DNA of 64,000 nt from Hymenobacter psoromatis (GCA_001596155.1 CP014771.1:5146001-5210000), one strand, 5' to 3'; counted from the first letter of the stretch, positions 54,210-63,525 are shown. A program made the numbers and translations. The notes: generated by a model from the letters alone, not told the origin.

Positions 54210-55217
54210 ATGATAATTAACGATTATAACCCTGCTCACAAAGGCACTCAGCCTATTCGGGTACTCCAATTTAATTTAACCGACCGCTTTGAGAATACTA
54301 ATCCCGACTTTGCTGAACAAACCCGGCAATTAATGAGCAGTTTGGACTTCCAACCGGGAATCACTTATCACTGTAACGAATTGCCAATTCGGACCATCGC
54401 GGACGGTCATTTTGGCCAAACGCCTTATATCACCGGTAGCCAAACTATACACATCCACGAAACTTTTTTATCCTATGTGTGGTGCGTAACTTATTCGCTG
54501 GTTACGCTTTACGAAGAAGCCGTAGCCAAGCCAAGCCAGAATCAAGTCACTGGTCAGAACTTACACATTCCTAACCAACAGTTAATCCGCCAGGCGAATG
54601 CTTTGATGGCTTATGCCCAAGGGTTGATGGATACATTCGAGCCGTGGGATAAGAATTTGCCTAACCCTGAACAATACGAGGCGACAGCGGCGGACTGGAT
54701 TAGAAAAATCAACGGTGTGTACCTCTACGCGATAAATTTTATCTTAGTACATGAATTCATGCACGCTAAACAGCAACACGTCGCCCAACTCGGAGAGGCC
54801 AAAATGCGGGGAATAACCGAGGACAAACTGTATGCGCTTCAGCGCGATTTTGAACGTGAAGCTGACCAACTTGCCATTAAAGCACTGCAACAAGGGCACT
54901 TGTTAAAAGACGCTGAAGTCACTCCTTCTAGTAACAAGATTTCTTCCGAACTTGGTAATTTAGTGGGTTTGTGCTCGCTGCTATTCTTTTCTCGCTCCGT
55001 TAATACTAGTCGTTCGCACCCTGGGGTGGCGGAGCGAATTGATGCCTTTATGCAGGAAACATCCCCGGAGCCTCAGAGCGGCTTGTGGGGCTTGGCTTGC
55101 GTAGCGTTCAAATTATGGGCAGCGAATTTTGGGCTGATACAGCAGTTGCCGGACGCTATTGACGGGTATGAGCAGCTTTATGTTTTGATGCGAGATGCCG
55201 CTAGGCAACTGCCTTAA
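54210..55217 (+). CDS. Lit-like (U49) metallopeptidase, candidate phage-exclusion protein
   Basis: A 335-residue soluble protein. It has a zinc-peptidase HExxH in FILVHEFMHAKQQH (about residue 190) and a downstream FEREADQLAIKAL whose Glu/Asp would complete the metal site. This combination, with the Tyr-rich helix before it (VYLYAINF), resembles the Lit family, whose founding E. coli member cleaves EF-Tu on phage infection and stops translation. Codon use is more AT-rich than that of its neighbours, which suggests transfer. It stands alone behind a terminator. The assignment to Lit rather than another HExxH family is moderate. Confidence 0.6.
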   Translation: MIINDYNPAHKGTQPIRVLQFNLTDRFENTNPDFAEQTRQLMSSLDFQPGITYHCNELPIRTIADGHFGQTPYITGSQTIHIHETFLSYVWCVTYSLVTLYEEAVAKPSQNQVTGQNLHIPNQQLIRQANALMAYAQGLMDTFEPWDKNLPNPEQYEATAADWIRKINGVYLYAINFILVHEFMHAKQQHVAQLGEAKMRGITEDKLYALQRDFEREADQLAIKALQQGHLLKDAEVTPSSNKISSELGNLVGLCSLLFFSRSVNTSRSHPGVAERIDAFMQETSPEPQSGLWGLACVAFKLWAANFGLIQQLPDAIDGYEQLYVLMRDAARQLP

Positions 55218-55249
55218 TAAACCACTTCATTGAAGTTCAAACTGAGGCG

Positions 55250-56176
55250 CTAATTACACGCCTGCACCAGCGCCGTCACGCTCAGCGTAGCCGTGGCATC
55301 GGTCCTGATATTGTCGTTGTTGACGCATACGTAAAGCCGGCGCGTTCCTGGGGCAAGCGTGAGGGGCCGGGTCTCGGTGGGTGTATTTTGTTCTGCTCGA
55401 TAGCACGCGCCGGGCTTAGTGATGGTACCCTTCGTATCCAGAAACTGTTGCACAGCCTCGGGGTCGGCGGTAATGTACCAGCGGCACTTCGTGTCTTTAG
55501 TTGGGGGCTCCCCAGTCCCTTGCTTCGTGAGCGTCGAAGCTGCCATTGTAAGCAGGGTCATCGTTCCGGTGGCGGGGTTGCTCAGCGCCCCCGCCAGCCC
55601 CAACGCCGTTGACCACGACACCGCCGGCTGCCCCTCGTCGCGCACGTCCAGCTTATACACGATACCCACCGTGCCCGCCGGTACGTCCACCTCAAATACT
55701 TTGCGGCTCAGATACATACAAGTCGAACAGTGAATATTGGCCTTGCTCAGTGGCAAAGCATCTCGCGTCGTATAGCGGCACTTGATTTCGCGCCCGGCTT
55801 CATTCCAGCTCTGGAAATCGGCTTGTGCCTGCCCGTTCGCATAGGTACCCTGAAAGCTGAGCTGCCCACTCTCATGCCAGCCCGTGCAGATACCCGTGAG
55901 CACGTCGGGACTCTCGCTCAGTAACTTGCCCGCGCCCTGTTTTTTCCAGGAGGGGTAGAAATAATCGCGCACCGTGCCTACTGGTTTACCAGCCGCTGTC
56001 CGGTGCGCGATGCGGGCGTAAGCCACTTCTTCCACCGTTTCGGTGCGTGCCCAATCCCGGTCGAAATAGATGGTATCAGCCGGCAGCAGCGTAACCGCGG
56101 CGGGTCTGGGCCGCTGGGCTGTAGCGGGTAGATTTATCAGTACGAATACAATGCTGAGCCAGTAGATTTTAGTCAT
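55250..56176 (-). CDS. Exported protein with MORN-like repeats, unknown function
   Basis: A 308-residue protein starting at ATG 56176, which opens a signal peptide (IYWLSIVFVLINLPATAQ). HESGQLSFQGTYANGQAQAD resembles MORN-type repeats seen in exported Bacteroidota proteins. The C-terminal half has CSTCMYLSRKVFEV and a beta-rich region (VGIVYKLDVRD, RRLYVCVNND). No enzyme motif is seen. It is convergent with the Lit-like gene. Confidence 0.6.
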   Translation of the reverse strand: MTKIYWLSIVFVLINLPATAQRPRPAAVTLLPADTIYFDRDWARTETVEEVAYARIAHRTAAGKPVGTVRDYFYPSWKKQGAGKLLSESPDVLTGICTGWHESGQLSFQGTYANGQAQADFQSWNEAGREIKCRYTTRDALPLSKANIHCSTCMYLSRKVFEVDVPAGTVGIVYKLDVRDEGQPAVSWSTALGLAGALSNPATGTMTLLTMAASTLTKQGTGEPPTKDTKCRWYITADPEAVQQFLDTKGTITKPGACYRAEQNTPTETRPLTLAPGTRRLYVCVNNDNIRTDATATLSVTALVQACN

Positions 56177-56260
56177 AAAGCGTGATGGTTTTTTGGGGCA
56201 ATTAGCGATAGAATGGCGCTGTGACAAGTTAGATGCCATTTCAGGCATTAGTAGGAATAT

Positions 56261-56517
56261 GGCCTCGATTAAAAGTTTGGTCCAAATGGTACATGGCTGG
56301 CGCGCACCCCCGAATCAGGGTGCCGGAAAGTCGCTAGAAGTGCCTATCAGATACTTTAATTGCCGCCATGAGCTTCGGATACCGCATTTCGTCGTGCTAG
56401 CAGCCATCCGGGGCCAGCGGGTAGCTGGTACCTGAAAACGCCTTTTCGTGCTCATGCTTCAAAATCAGCGTGCTGCGCAGGCGATGTAACATTTGGACCA
56501 AACTTTTAATCGAGGCC
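56261..56517. mobile_element. 257-bp element with perfect 28-bp terminal inverted repeats
   Basis: Bases 56261-56288 and 56490-56517 are exact reverse complements (GGCCTCGATTAAAAGTTTGG inward). The 201-base interior has no gene. It looks like a MITE. Its right end abuts the truncated ZIP transporter fragment, so insertion or associated deletion probably removed the N-terminal part of that gene. A similar string (TTAAAAGTTTGGT) occurs at about 22506. Confidence 0.75.
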
Positions 56518-56896
56518 AAAACTGCTCTTCGGCAATATATCTGTTGCGCTCACGCTGCTGGACGTGGCCCTGACGCTGGAATTACTCTCGCTGGGTCTGG
56601 CCCGTAGCCGTGCAGCTGCGGCAGCGCGACTACGGGCGCGGCCGGGCCGTGGGCATCGTGGGGGCTTGTCGCTGTCGCAGTCGCTGTTGGTGGGCGTGGG
56701 CCTGGGCACCACGCTGCTGAGCGGGGCCAGCGGGGGCGTGCTGGAAATCGTGCTGTCCTTCGGCCTGGCGGCGCTGCTGTTTCTGGTGACCCAGGAGCTG
56801 CTGACCGAGGCCCACGAGGAGCCTGAGTCGCCGTGGCTCACGGCCATGTTCTTTTTGGGCTTTCTGGTATTTCTGCTACTAGGCATGGTTGCCTAG
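56518..56896 (+). pseudogene. C-terminal part of a ZIP-family metal transporter
   Basis: The frame reads LTLLDVALTLELLSLGLA, LLVGVGLGTTLLSG, then LEIVLSFGLAALLFLVTQEL, LTEAHEEPESPW and a last helix FFLGFLVFLLLGMV. This is the end of a ZIP transporter. The first helices are missing; the inverted-repeat element ends just upstream. A matching N-terminal fragment lies at 39282-39486. Confidence 0.75.
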
Positions 56897-57018
56897 GGCC
56901 AGCCGCTCAGTCTGGGGTGGAGTCGCTCTAAAACCACGTACCGGAAACGGAAGTCGGCTGGTCTGTGTTGGGTAGCAGACTTTTGCGGTAGCTCAGGAGT
57001 TCAGCATCGGCCCACGAA

Positions 57019-57028
57019 TTATGCAAGC
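57019..57028 (-). promoter_or_regulatory. CTTGCATAAT element (exact)
   Basis: An exact copy in reverse orientation, 83 bases before the start at 57111 and about 43 bases before its -7 box. Confidence 0.6.
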
Positions 57029-57070
57029 TTAACGTCTGAACTCTACAAATCCTTCCCCGACCGGCCGCCG

Positions 57071-57078
57071 TAATTTTG
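57071..57078 (+). promoter_or_regulatory. Bacteroidota -7 promoter box TAATTTTG
   Basis: TAATTTTG, 33 bases before the TTG start at 57111, context GCCGTAATTTTGCGCG. It resembles the box before 23000. Confidence 0.65.
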
Positions 57079-57110
57079 CGCGTAGTTATTCCCAACGTTA
57101 ATTCCTCCTT

Positions 57111-57500
57111 TTGAAACGCCTGCTTAGTCTGCTGCTACTGTGGAGCTACCTGTTGGCCAGCCCTGGGCTGGTGTACAGTATGCACTTCTGCGGCCGGACC
57201 ATAACCGGCGTTTCGCTGGCCGGGCCGGCGCATTCGTGCTGCTGCCCGGTACCCAAAAAGCCCGCCGGCTGCTGCCACGACCAGAAGCTGAGCAGTACCC
57301 TCAAGGACGTGAAGCTCACCACCGCGCAGCTGAAGCTGCCGGTACTGGTAGCCGTGCCCGCGCCGCCCGCGCTGCGCTTGGCCTACCGCCTGCCTACCCC
57401 CACCTACCCGACCGACGAGCCGGCCGCAGCGCCGCTGGCGACTGCCGCCCCGCCGCCCGACTGCCCCGCCTACGTGCGGGGCCACGCCTTCCTGATTTAG
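57111..57500 (+). CDS. HYC_CC_PP-family small secreted protein
   Basis: A 129-residue exported protein starting with TTG (57111). The signal peptide (LLSLLLLWSYLLASPGLVYS) is followed by MHFCGRTITG (the HYC-type motif), then HSCCCP and GCCHDQK, and a Pro-rich C-terminal half (PTPTYPTDEPAAAP, CPAYVRGHAF). This is the motif order of the HYC_CC_PP family, which is common beside CusA-type pumps in Bacteroidota. It precedes the split CusA-like genes by 166 bases. A degraded duplicate of its second half lies at 39487-39716. Confidence 0.82.
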   Translation: MKRLLSLLLLWSYLLASPGLVYSMHFCGRTITGVSLAGPAHSCCCPVPKKPAGCCHDQKLSSTLKDVKLTTAQLKLPVLVAVPAPPALRLAYRLPTPTYPTDEPAAAPLATAAPPPDCPAYVRGHAFLI

Positions 57501-57666
57501 CTTCTGGGTGTTGCCTTGTGCCCCCGGCCCGTCGGCCGTGGGGCTTTCGTGCGTGCGGTTTTTTGAGCGGTTAGCTCTTTCCCAAACAGTCCCGGCGCGC
57601 TATCCTTCACTTATCAGGCAGAAAAAGCTGACAGCTATCCGCTGTTAGCTAGCAGCTAACAATCAA

Positions 57667-59016
57667 ATGATTGAGCGACTTATTTCCCTTTCCCTGCGCA
57701 ACCGGGGCGTGGTGTTGGTGGTGGCGGCGGTGCTGCTAGTGTGGGGTATCTTTTCCATCCGGGCCAGCAAGATTGACGCCATCCCGGACTTGTCCGAAAA
57801 CCAGGTCATTGTGTTCACGGAGTGGGCCGGGCGGGGGCCGCAGATTATTGAGGACCAGGTGACTTACCCCCTCGTCACCAACCTGCAAGGGCTGGCGCAG
57901 GTGCGGTCCGTGCGGGCAGCGTCCATGTTCGGGATGAGCTTCGTGTACGTTATTTTCAACGACAACACCGACATCTACTGGGCGCGCGAGCGGGTGCTGG
58001 AGCGGCTCAACTACGCCCAGCGACTCCTACCGCCCGGCCTTACCCCCACCCTCGGCCCCGATGGCACGGGCGTGGGCCACGTGCTCTGGTACGTGCTCAA
58101 AGCCCCCAAAATGGATCTGGGCGAGCAGCGTGCCCTGCAAGACTGGTACGTGAAATTTGGCCTGCAAACCGTGCCCGGCGTGAGCGAGGTAGCCAGCTTC
58201 GGCGGCTTCCAGCCCGAGTACCAGGTGACGGTGGACCCCACCAAACTGACGTATTATAACGTGAGTTTACCGCAGGTACTAGCGGCGGTGCGCAGCAACA
58301 ACAACGAGGCCGGCGGGCGCAAATTTGAGCAGGCCGGGGTGGGCTACATCATCAAAACGAGCGGCTATATTCAGGACGTGGCCACTCTGGAAAATGTGCC
58401 GGTGCTCACCCGCCCCAACGGCGTGCCGCTGCGCCTGCGCGACCTCGGCACGGTGCAGATGACGGGCGAAGCCCGCCTCGGCATCTTCGACCACAACGGG
58501 CAGGGTGAGGCCGTGGGCGGCATCGTGGTGATGCGTTACGGCGAAAACGCCGACGACGTGATAACCCGCGTGAAGGCCAAAATGACCGAAGTCGCCAAGG
58601 GCCTACCCCCCGGCGTGTCGTTCGACATCGTGTACGACCGCAGCGGCCTCATCAAGGAATCGGTGGCCAACATCGAGCACACGCTGCTGGAAGAAATGGG
58701 CGTGGTGTCGCTGGTGGTGCTGGTGTTCCTCTTCCACTGGCGCAGCGCGCTGAGCATCCTGCTCCAGATTCCGATTAGCATCGCGGCGAGCTTCATTCTG
58801 CTCAACGCCTTCGATATCTCGTCCAACATTATGTCCCTGACGGGCATTGCCTTAGCCATCGGTGTCATCGTGGATAATGGCATCGTGATGGCTGAGAATG
58901 CCTACCGTAACCTAGCGCTGCACCAGGCGGCGGAGGAAGCGGCCGCCTCCGGGGCACCGCCCGGCCCGGCCGCCCTCGCCAATAATTCATCCCTTCAGCC
59001 CGTGCATCATGACTAA
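57667..59016 (+). CDS. CusA-like RND permease, N-terminal half of a split gene
   Basis: A 449-residue protein covering helix 1, the first periplasmic domain (GTGVGHVLWYVLKAP, VPGVSEVASFGGFQPEYQV), helices 2-4 and the signature GVIVDNGIVMAENAYRNL. It ends shortly after helix 4 with a low-complexity tail (AAEEAAASGAPPGP). In normal CusA proteins the chain continues through the loop to helix 5. Here it stops at 59016, and the rest is encoded by the overlapping next gene in another frame. Both halves keep every conserved block. Confidence 0.85.
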   Translation: MIERLISLSLRNRGVVLVVAAVLLVWGIFSIRASKIDAIPDLSENQVIVFTEWAGRGPQIIEDQVTYPLVTNLQGLAQVRSVRAASMFGMSFVYVIFNDNTDIYWARERVLERLNYAQRLLPPGLTPTLGPDGTGVGHVLWYVLKAPKMDLGEQRALQDWYVKFGLQTVPGVSEVASFGGFQPEYQVTVDPTKLTYYNVSLPQVLAAVRSNNNEAGGRKFEQAGVGYIIKTSGYIQDVATLENVPVLTRPNGVPLRLRDLGTVQMTGEARLGIFDHNGQGEAVGGIVVMRYGENADDVITRVKAKMTEVAKGLPPGVSFDIVYDRSGLIKESVANIEHTLLEEMGVVSLVVLVFLFHWRSALSILLQIPISIAASFILLNAFDISSNIMSLTGIALAIGVIVDNGIVMAENAYRNLALHQAAEEAAASGAPPGPAALANNSSLQPVHHD

Positions 59017-60901
59017 CGACGAGCGCCTCGCCATTATCGAAAAGTCCAGCAAGCAGGTGTCGCGGGGCATTTTTTTCTCCACGATTATCATCGTGGCCTC
59101 CTTTCTGCCGGTGTTTTTGCTCACCGGGCAGGAGGGCAAGCTGTTTCACCCGCTGGCGTTTACCAAGACGTTTATCCTGCTCATTGATGCCGTGCTGGCC
59201 GTGACGCTGGCCCCGGTGCTGCTGTCCTTTTTTATGAAGGGCCAGTTCAAAACCGAGGAGCAAAACCCCATCAACCGGGGCCTGGAGCGGGTGTACGCGC
59301 CGCTCATCAACTGGTGCCTGACCTGGCGCAAAACTACCATCGGCATCAATCTGGCGCTGCTGGCGGTGAGCGTGCCGCTGCTGCTGAGCCTGGGCACCGA
59401 GTTTATGCCGCCGCTCGATGAGGGCTCGATTCTGTTCATGCCCGTGGCGCAGCCCGACGTGTCGAACACCGAAATCAAGCGCATTCTGCAAGTGCAGGAC
59501 CGCATTATCAGCCAGGTGCCGGAGGTGAAAGGCGTGCTGGGCAAGGCCGGCCGGGCCAGCACCGCTACCGACAACTCGCCGCTGAGCATGATTGAAACCA
59601 TCATCCAGCTCAAGCCCCGCGCCGAGTGGCGGCCCGGCCTGACCAAGGCCAAGCTGATTGAGGAGTTGAACGGCAAGCTGCAAATTCCGGGGGTAGTGAA
59701 CGGCTGGACGCAGCCCATCATCAACCGCATCAACATGCTGAGCACCGGTATTCGGACCGACGTGGGCGTGAAAGTATATGGCCAGCAGCTCGATACGATT
59801 TACAACGTATCGCAGCGGGTGCGGGCGGCGCTGCGCGGCGTGCCCGGCGTGCAGGACCTGTACGTGGACCCCATCACGGGCGGCAAGTACTTACAAATTG
59901 ACCTGAAACGCGACCAGCTGGCCCGCTACGGCCTGAGCGTGGACCAGGTGAACGAAGTAGTGGAAATGGCCATCGGCGGCGCGCCGGTGGCCAGCACCGT
60001 GGAGGGTCGGCGGCGCTTCGCCATCGGCGTGCGCCTGGCCGAAGACTACCGCAACAGCCTGCCCGCGCTGGGCCGCATCCCCATCCAGACGACCGCCTAC
60101 GGCCCGGTGCCGCTCTCGGCCGTGGCGACGCTGCGCTTCGAGAATGGCCCGCCCATGATTAACTCCGAAAATGCGCAGCTGCGCGGGGCGGTGCTCTTCA
60201 ACGTGCGGGGCCGCGACCTGGGCGGCACCGTGCAGGAAGCCATGCAAAAAGTGCAGGCCATGCAGGGCAAGCTGCCCGCCGGCTACTACCTGGAATGGAG
60301 CGGGCAGTACGAAAACCTCATCAGCTCAGAGCGCACGCTGCTGCTGATTTTGCCCGTGGTACTACTCGTGATTTTCGGGTGTTTATACTTCGCCTTCCAC
60401 TCGGTGCGCGAGGCGCTGCTGAGCTTGGTTACTATCCCGTTCGCGCTCATTGGCGGGGCCTATCTGGTGTATTTCTACGGGGTGCATTTGTCGGTGGCGG
60501 TGGCCGTGGGCTTCATCGCCCTCTTCGGGCTGGCCGTGGAAACGGGCGTCATCATGGTCATTTACCTCAACGACGCCATGCAGCAGCTGGTGGCCCGCAA
60601 GGGTAATTCGAGCGAGACTATCACCAAAGCCGACTTGCGCGAAGCCGTGTTTCACGGCGCGGCCAAGCGACTGCGGCCCAAGCTGATGACGGTCTCGGTG
60701 GCGCTGTTTGGGCTGGTGCCGGTGCTCTGGGCCACGGGCACCGGCTCCGACGTGATGCTGCCCATCGTGCTACCCATGATTGGGGGCGTGTTCACGTCCT
60801 CGACACACATTCTACTGGTTACGCCACTCATTTTTCTGATGACAAAAGAGTATGAGCTGCGCAAGTTTGGCAAGTTGGACGTGCTGGCGGTAACTCATTA
60901 A
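59009..60901 (+). CDS. CusA-like RND permease, C-terminal half of a split gene
   Basis: A 630-residue protein that starts MTNDERLAIIEKSSKQVSRG, the usual loop and helix 5 sequence (FFSTIIIVASFLPVFLL, QEGKLFHPLAFTKT). It then has helix 6, the second periplasmic domain (GTEFMPPLDEGSILFMPVAQ, INRINMLSTGIRTDVGVKV) and helices 7-12. It overlaps the first half by 8 bases (ATGACTAA), which would couple translation. The two halves may assemble, or a frameshift has recently broken one gene; no other lesion is seen. Confidence 0.85.
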   Translation: MTNDERLAIIEKSSKQVSRGIFFSTIIIVASFLPVFLLTGQEGKLFHPLAFTKTFILLIDAVLAVTLAPVLLSFFMKGQFKTEEQNPINRGLERVYAPLINWCLTWRKTTIGINLALLAVSVPLLLSLGTEFMPPLDEGSILFMPVAQPDVSNTEIKRILQVQDRIISQVPEVKGVLGKAGRASTATDNSPLSMIETIIQLKPRAEWRPGLTKAKLIEELNGKLQIPGVVNGWTQPIINRINMLSTGIRTDVGVKVYGQQLDTIYNVSQRVRAALRGVPGVQDLYVDPITGGKYLQIDLKRDQLARYGLSVDQVNEVVEMAIGGAPVASTVEGRRRFAIGVRLAEDYRNSLPALGRIPIQTTAYGPVPLSAVATLRFENGPPMINSENAQLRGAVLFNVRGRDLGGTVQEAMQKVQAMQGKLPAGYYLEWSGQYENLISSERTLLLILPVVLLVIFGCLYFAFHSVREALLSLVTIPFALIGGAYLVYFYGVHLSVAVAVGFIALFGLAVETGVIMVIYLNDAMQQLVARKGNSSETITKADLREAVFHGAAKRLRPKLMTVSVALFGLVPVLWATGTGSDVMLPIVLPMIGGVFTSSTHILLVTPLIFLMTKEYELRKFGKLDVLAVTH

Positions 60902-60914
60902 AGCTTTTGATGCT

Positions 60915-62171
60915 ATGGCTTATTTCTTGAAAATTCTGTTCGTCGTGGGACTGCTGGGGCTACTAGTTGTGCCCGCTTCCGCCCAGCGCGTGCTTTCGCT
61001 CGATTCGGTGCTGCGCACCGTGCGCCAGCGCAACCCTGCCCTGCGCCAGTACGACTACCGCGCCCAGGCCAAACAGGCCGCCGTGGCCGGGGCCAACACC
61101 TGGGAAGCCCCCAAGGTGAGCGCCGGCTACTGGATGACGCCCTACAACCAGCGTTCCGTCAGGGAGATGAACAACGGCCGGAGCATGGGAATGCAAATGG
61201 TGTCGGTGGAGCAGGCGCTGCCCAACCCGGCCAAGCAGCGCGCCCGGCGCGAATATTTATCCGGCCAGGCCGCCGTGGTGCAGGCCGACCAGGCCGCCAT
61301 CTTCAACGAGCTGCGCGCCCAGGCCCGCACCCTGTACTACGAGCGAATTATTCTGGAAAAAAAGCTTAAGGTGCTGGACGAGAGCGCCTACCTGACGGAT
61401 TTTCTGCTGAAAATTGCGCAGGCCCGCTACCCCTACAACCAGACCACGCTGGCCAGCATCTACCAGGTGCAGGCGCGGGTGGCGATGCACGCCAACGACC
61501 ACGCCGTGCTCTACGGCCAGCTGCGCCAGCGCACCATCGCTCTGAACGCGCTCATGGCCCGCGACCCCGCCACCGCGTTTGCCGTGGATACGCTGCTGCC
61601 TACCCCCCCGCTAGCCGCGCCTTCCGACACGGCCGCGCTGGCTGCTCGCCGCTCCGACGTGCGCGGCCTCAACGAAGCGCTGGCCGTGGTGCGCCTCAGC
61701 CAAGCGGTGGAAACCAGCCGCCGCCGGCCCGATTTTGGGGTGCGCTACGACCATATGCGCGGCATCGGCAGTACGCCTAACCAGTTCACCGTCATGGGCA
61801 TGGTCACGCTGCCCTTCGTGCCCTGGGCCGCTCGCGAGTACAAGGCCAACGCCGCCGCGCTGGGGCTGGAGGCGCAGGCCGTGCAGCAGCAGCGCGCCAG
61901 CCTGCTCAACGACGCGGCCGGGCGCGTGAGCACCCTGCAATCGGACCTGCTCACCAAGCGCGAGCAAGTCGCCAACTACGAGAAGGGCATTTTGCCCGCC
62001 CTGCACAAAAGCTACCAGGTCACGCTGCTGGCCTACCAGCAAAACACCGCCCAGCTGCCCGCCGTGGTCGAAGCCCTCGACGCCTGGCTGCGAACCCGCC
62101 TGCAAGCCCTCGATACCCAAAATGAACTCCTTGCCCTCACCGTGCGCTATGACCAGGAACTGGAGCAATAA
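60915..62171 (+). CDS. TolC-family outer-membrane efflux protein (second system)
   Basis: A 418-residue outer-membrane factor with signal peptide (ILFVVGLLGLLVVPASAQ). QVARxxx-type helices (LRAQARTLYYERIILEKKLK, YNQTTLASIYQVQARVAM) and the repeat LPAVVEALDAWLRTRLQALD mark the TolC fold. A Met-rich stretch (MNNGRSMGMQMV) near residue 85 is unusual and may bind metal. It lies 13 bases after the permease half and overlaps the adaptor gene. Confidence 0.88.
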   Translation: MAYFLKILFVVGLLGLLVVPASAQRVLSLDSVLRTVRQRNPALRQYDYRAQAKQAAVAGANTWEAPKVSAGYWMTPYNQRSVREMNNGRSMGMQMVSVEQALPNPAKQRARREYLSGQAAVVQADQAAIFNELRAQARTLYYERIILEKKLKVLDESAYLTDFLLKIAQARYPYNQTTLASIYQVQARVAMHANDHAVLYGQLRQRTIALNALMARDPATAFAVDTLLPTPPLAAPSDTAALAARRSDVRGLNEALAVVRLSQAVETSRRRPDFGVRYDHMRGIGSTPNQFTVMGMVTLPFVPWAAREYKANAAALGLEAQAVQQQRASLLNDAAGRVSTLQSDLLTKREQVANYEKGILPALHKSYQVTLLAYQQNTAQLPAVVEALDAWLRTRLQALDTQNELLALTVRYDQELEQ

Positions 62172-63525
62172 GCCCTTACGCCAAGGGGTAGCCGCCGCCC
62201 TGCTGGCCGCGGCGGCCCTGCTGGCGGGCTGCCACGGCCAGGCCCACGGCCCCGCCAACGTGGCCGAAACCCCGCCGGCCGCCACCAGCGCGGCCATGCA
62301 GTACACCTGCCCTATGCACCCCCAAATCGTGCGTGAGGCCCCTGGCAGCTGCCCCATCTGCGGCATGGACCTGGTACCCAAGGTGCTCCGCAACGCCGCC
62401 GCGCTGGCCGACCCCGGCCTGGCCGACGTTAGCCAGTCGCCCGACGCGGCCGTGGTGGCGGCGGTGACTACCGTGCGCCCCGTGGCCGAAAGTGCCGGGG
62501 CCGACACCCTCACCCTACCCGGCACCGTGGAATATGACCCGCGCCGCAGCCGGGTGGTGGCCGCCCGCTTCGGCGGGCGCATCGAACAGTTGCTGGTGCG
62601 CTACAACTACCAGCCCGTGCGCCGGGGCCAAAAGCTGCTAGCGCTCTACAGCCCCGAGCTGGTAACGGCCGAGCAGGAGCTGATTTTTTTGCTGGAAAAC
62701 GACGCGGCCAATGCGCCGCTGGTCAACGGCGCGCGGCAGAAGCTGCGCCTGCTGGGCCTCACCGATGGCCAGCTGCGCGACCTGGCCCGCACCCGTCGCG
62801 CCAGCTACCGGGTGGCCGTATTCAGCCCTTACGATGGCTACGTAGTTGAAACCCCATCCGCCACCGCGCCCGCCGCAATGCCTGACGCTGCCGCCAGCGC
62901 GGGCGGTATGAGCGCCAGTCCGGCCGCGCCTACCCCTGGCCTCACGGCGCAGCCTACGCCGCTGACCCTCACGGAAGGCGCTTACGTGAGCGCTGGCCAG
63001 AATCTGTTTCAGGTGGTGAATACCGACCAGGTGTGGGGCATTTTCCAGCCTACCCCCCCCGAGCTGGCCCGGCTGCGACCCGGCCAGCAACTGCGCGTAG
63101 TGGCCGAAGGCACCGGCCTACCCCCCGCCGTGGCCCGCCTCGATTTGGTGGAGCCCGAGTTTCGGGCTGGGGCCAATGTGGCGGCCGTGCGGGTGTATCT
63201 ACCCAACCCGCAGGGCCGGCTGCGGCGCGGCCAGCGCCTGACCGGGCAGCTGGTAGCCGGGGCCGCGTCGGCGCTGGCGGGCAGCTTCTGGCTGCCCCGC
63301 GCCGCCGTGGTGGACCTGGGCACCCGGCAGGTAGCCTTCGTGCGGCGGGGCCGCACGTTTGGGCCGGTGGCCGTGCAGGTGGGTCAGCGCACGGCCGACC
63401 GCGTGCAGGTGCTGCGCGGCCTGCGCGGCACGGAGGACGTGGCCGCCAATGGTCAGTATTTGATTGACAGCGAAGGTTTTGTACAAGCCGCTTCGGATTC
63501 CGCTAATTTTTCAGCCCATGAATAA
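62149..63525 (+). CDS. CusB-like RND adaptor lipoprotein with N-terminal heavy-metal-binding domain
   Basis: A 458-residue adaptor starting at ATG 62149 (62122 is possible but lengthens the signal peptide). The lipobox is LLAGCHG. Then comes YTCPMHPQIVREAPGSCPIC GMDL (CPMHP domain, residues about 45-70). The CusB-type core follows: VVAARFGGRIEQLLVRYNYQ, PVRRGQKLLALYSPELVTAE, a helical hairpin, then VFSPYDGYVVETPS, TEGAYVSAGQNLFQVVN and the C-terminal barrel. The added metal domain suggests direct loading of the pump with Cu(I)/Ag(I). Confidence 0.9.
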   Translation: MTRNWSNKPLRQGVAAALLAAAALLAGCHGQAHGPANVAETPPAATSAAMQYTCPMHPQIVREAPGSCPICGMDLVPKVLRNAAALADPGLADVSQSPDAAVVAAVTTVRPVAESAGADTLTLPGTVEYDPRRSRVVAARFGGRIEQLLVRYNYQPVRRGQKLLALYSPELVTAEQELIFLLENDAANAPLVNGARQKLRLLGLTDGQLRDLARTRRASYRVAVFSPYDGYVVETPSATAPAAMPDAAASAGGMSASPAAPTPGLTAQPTPLTLTEGAYVSAGQNLFQVVNTDQVWGIFQPTPPELARLRPGQQLRVVAEGTGLPPAVARLDLVEPEFRAGANVAAVRVYLPNPQGRLRRGQRLTGQLVAGAASALAGSFWLPRAAVVDLGTRQVAFVRRGRTFGPVAVQVGQRTADRVQVLRGLRGTEDVAANGQYLIDSEGFVQAASDSANFSAHE

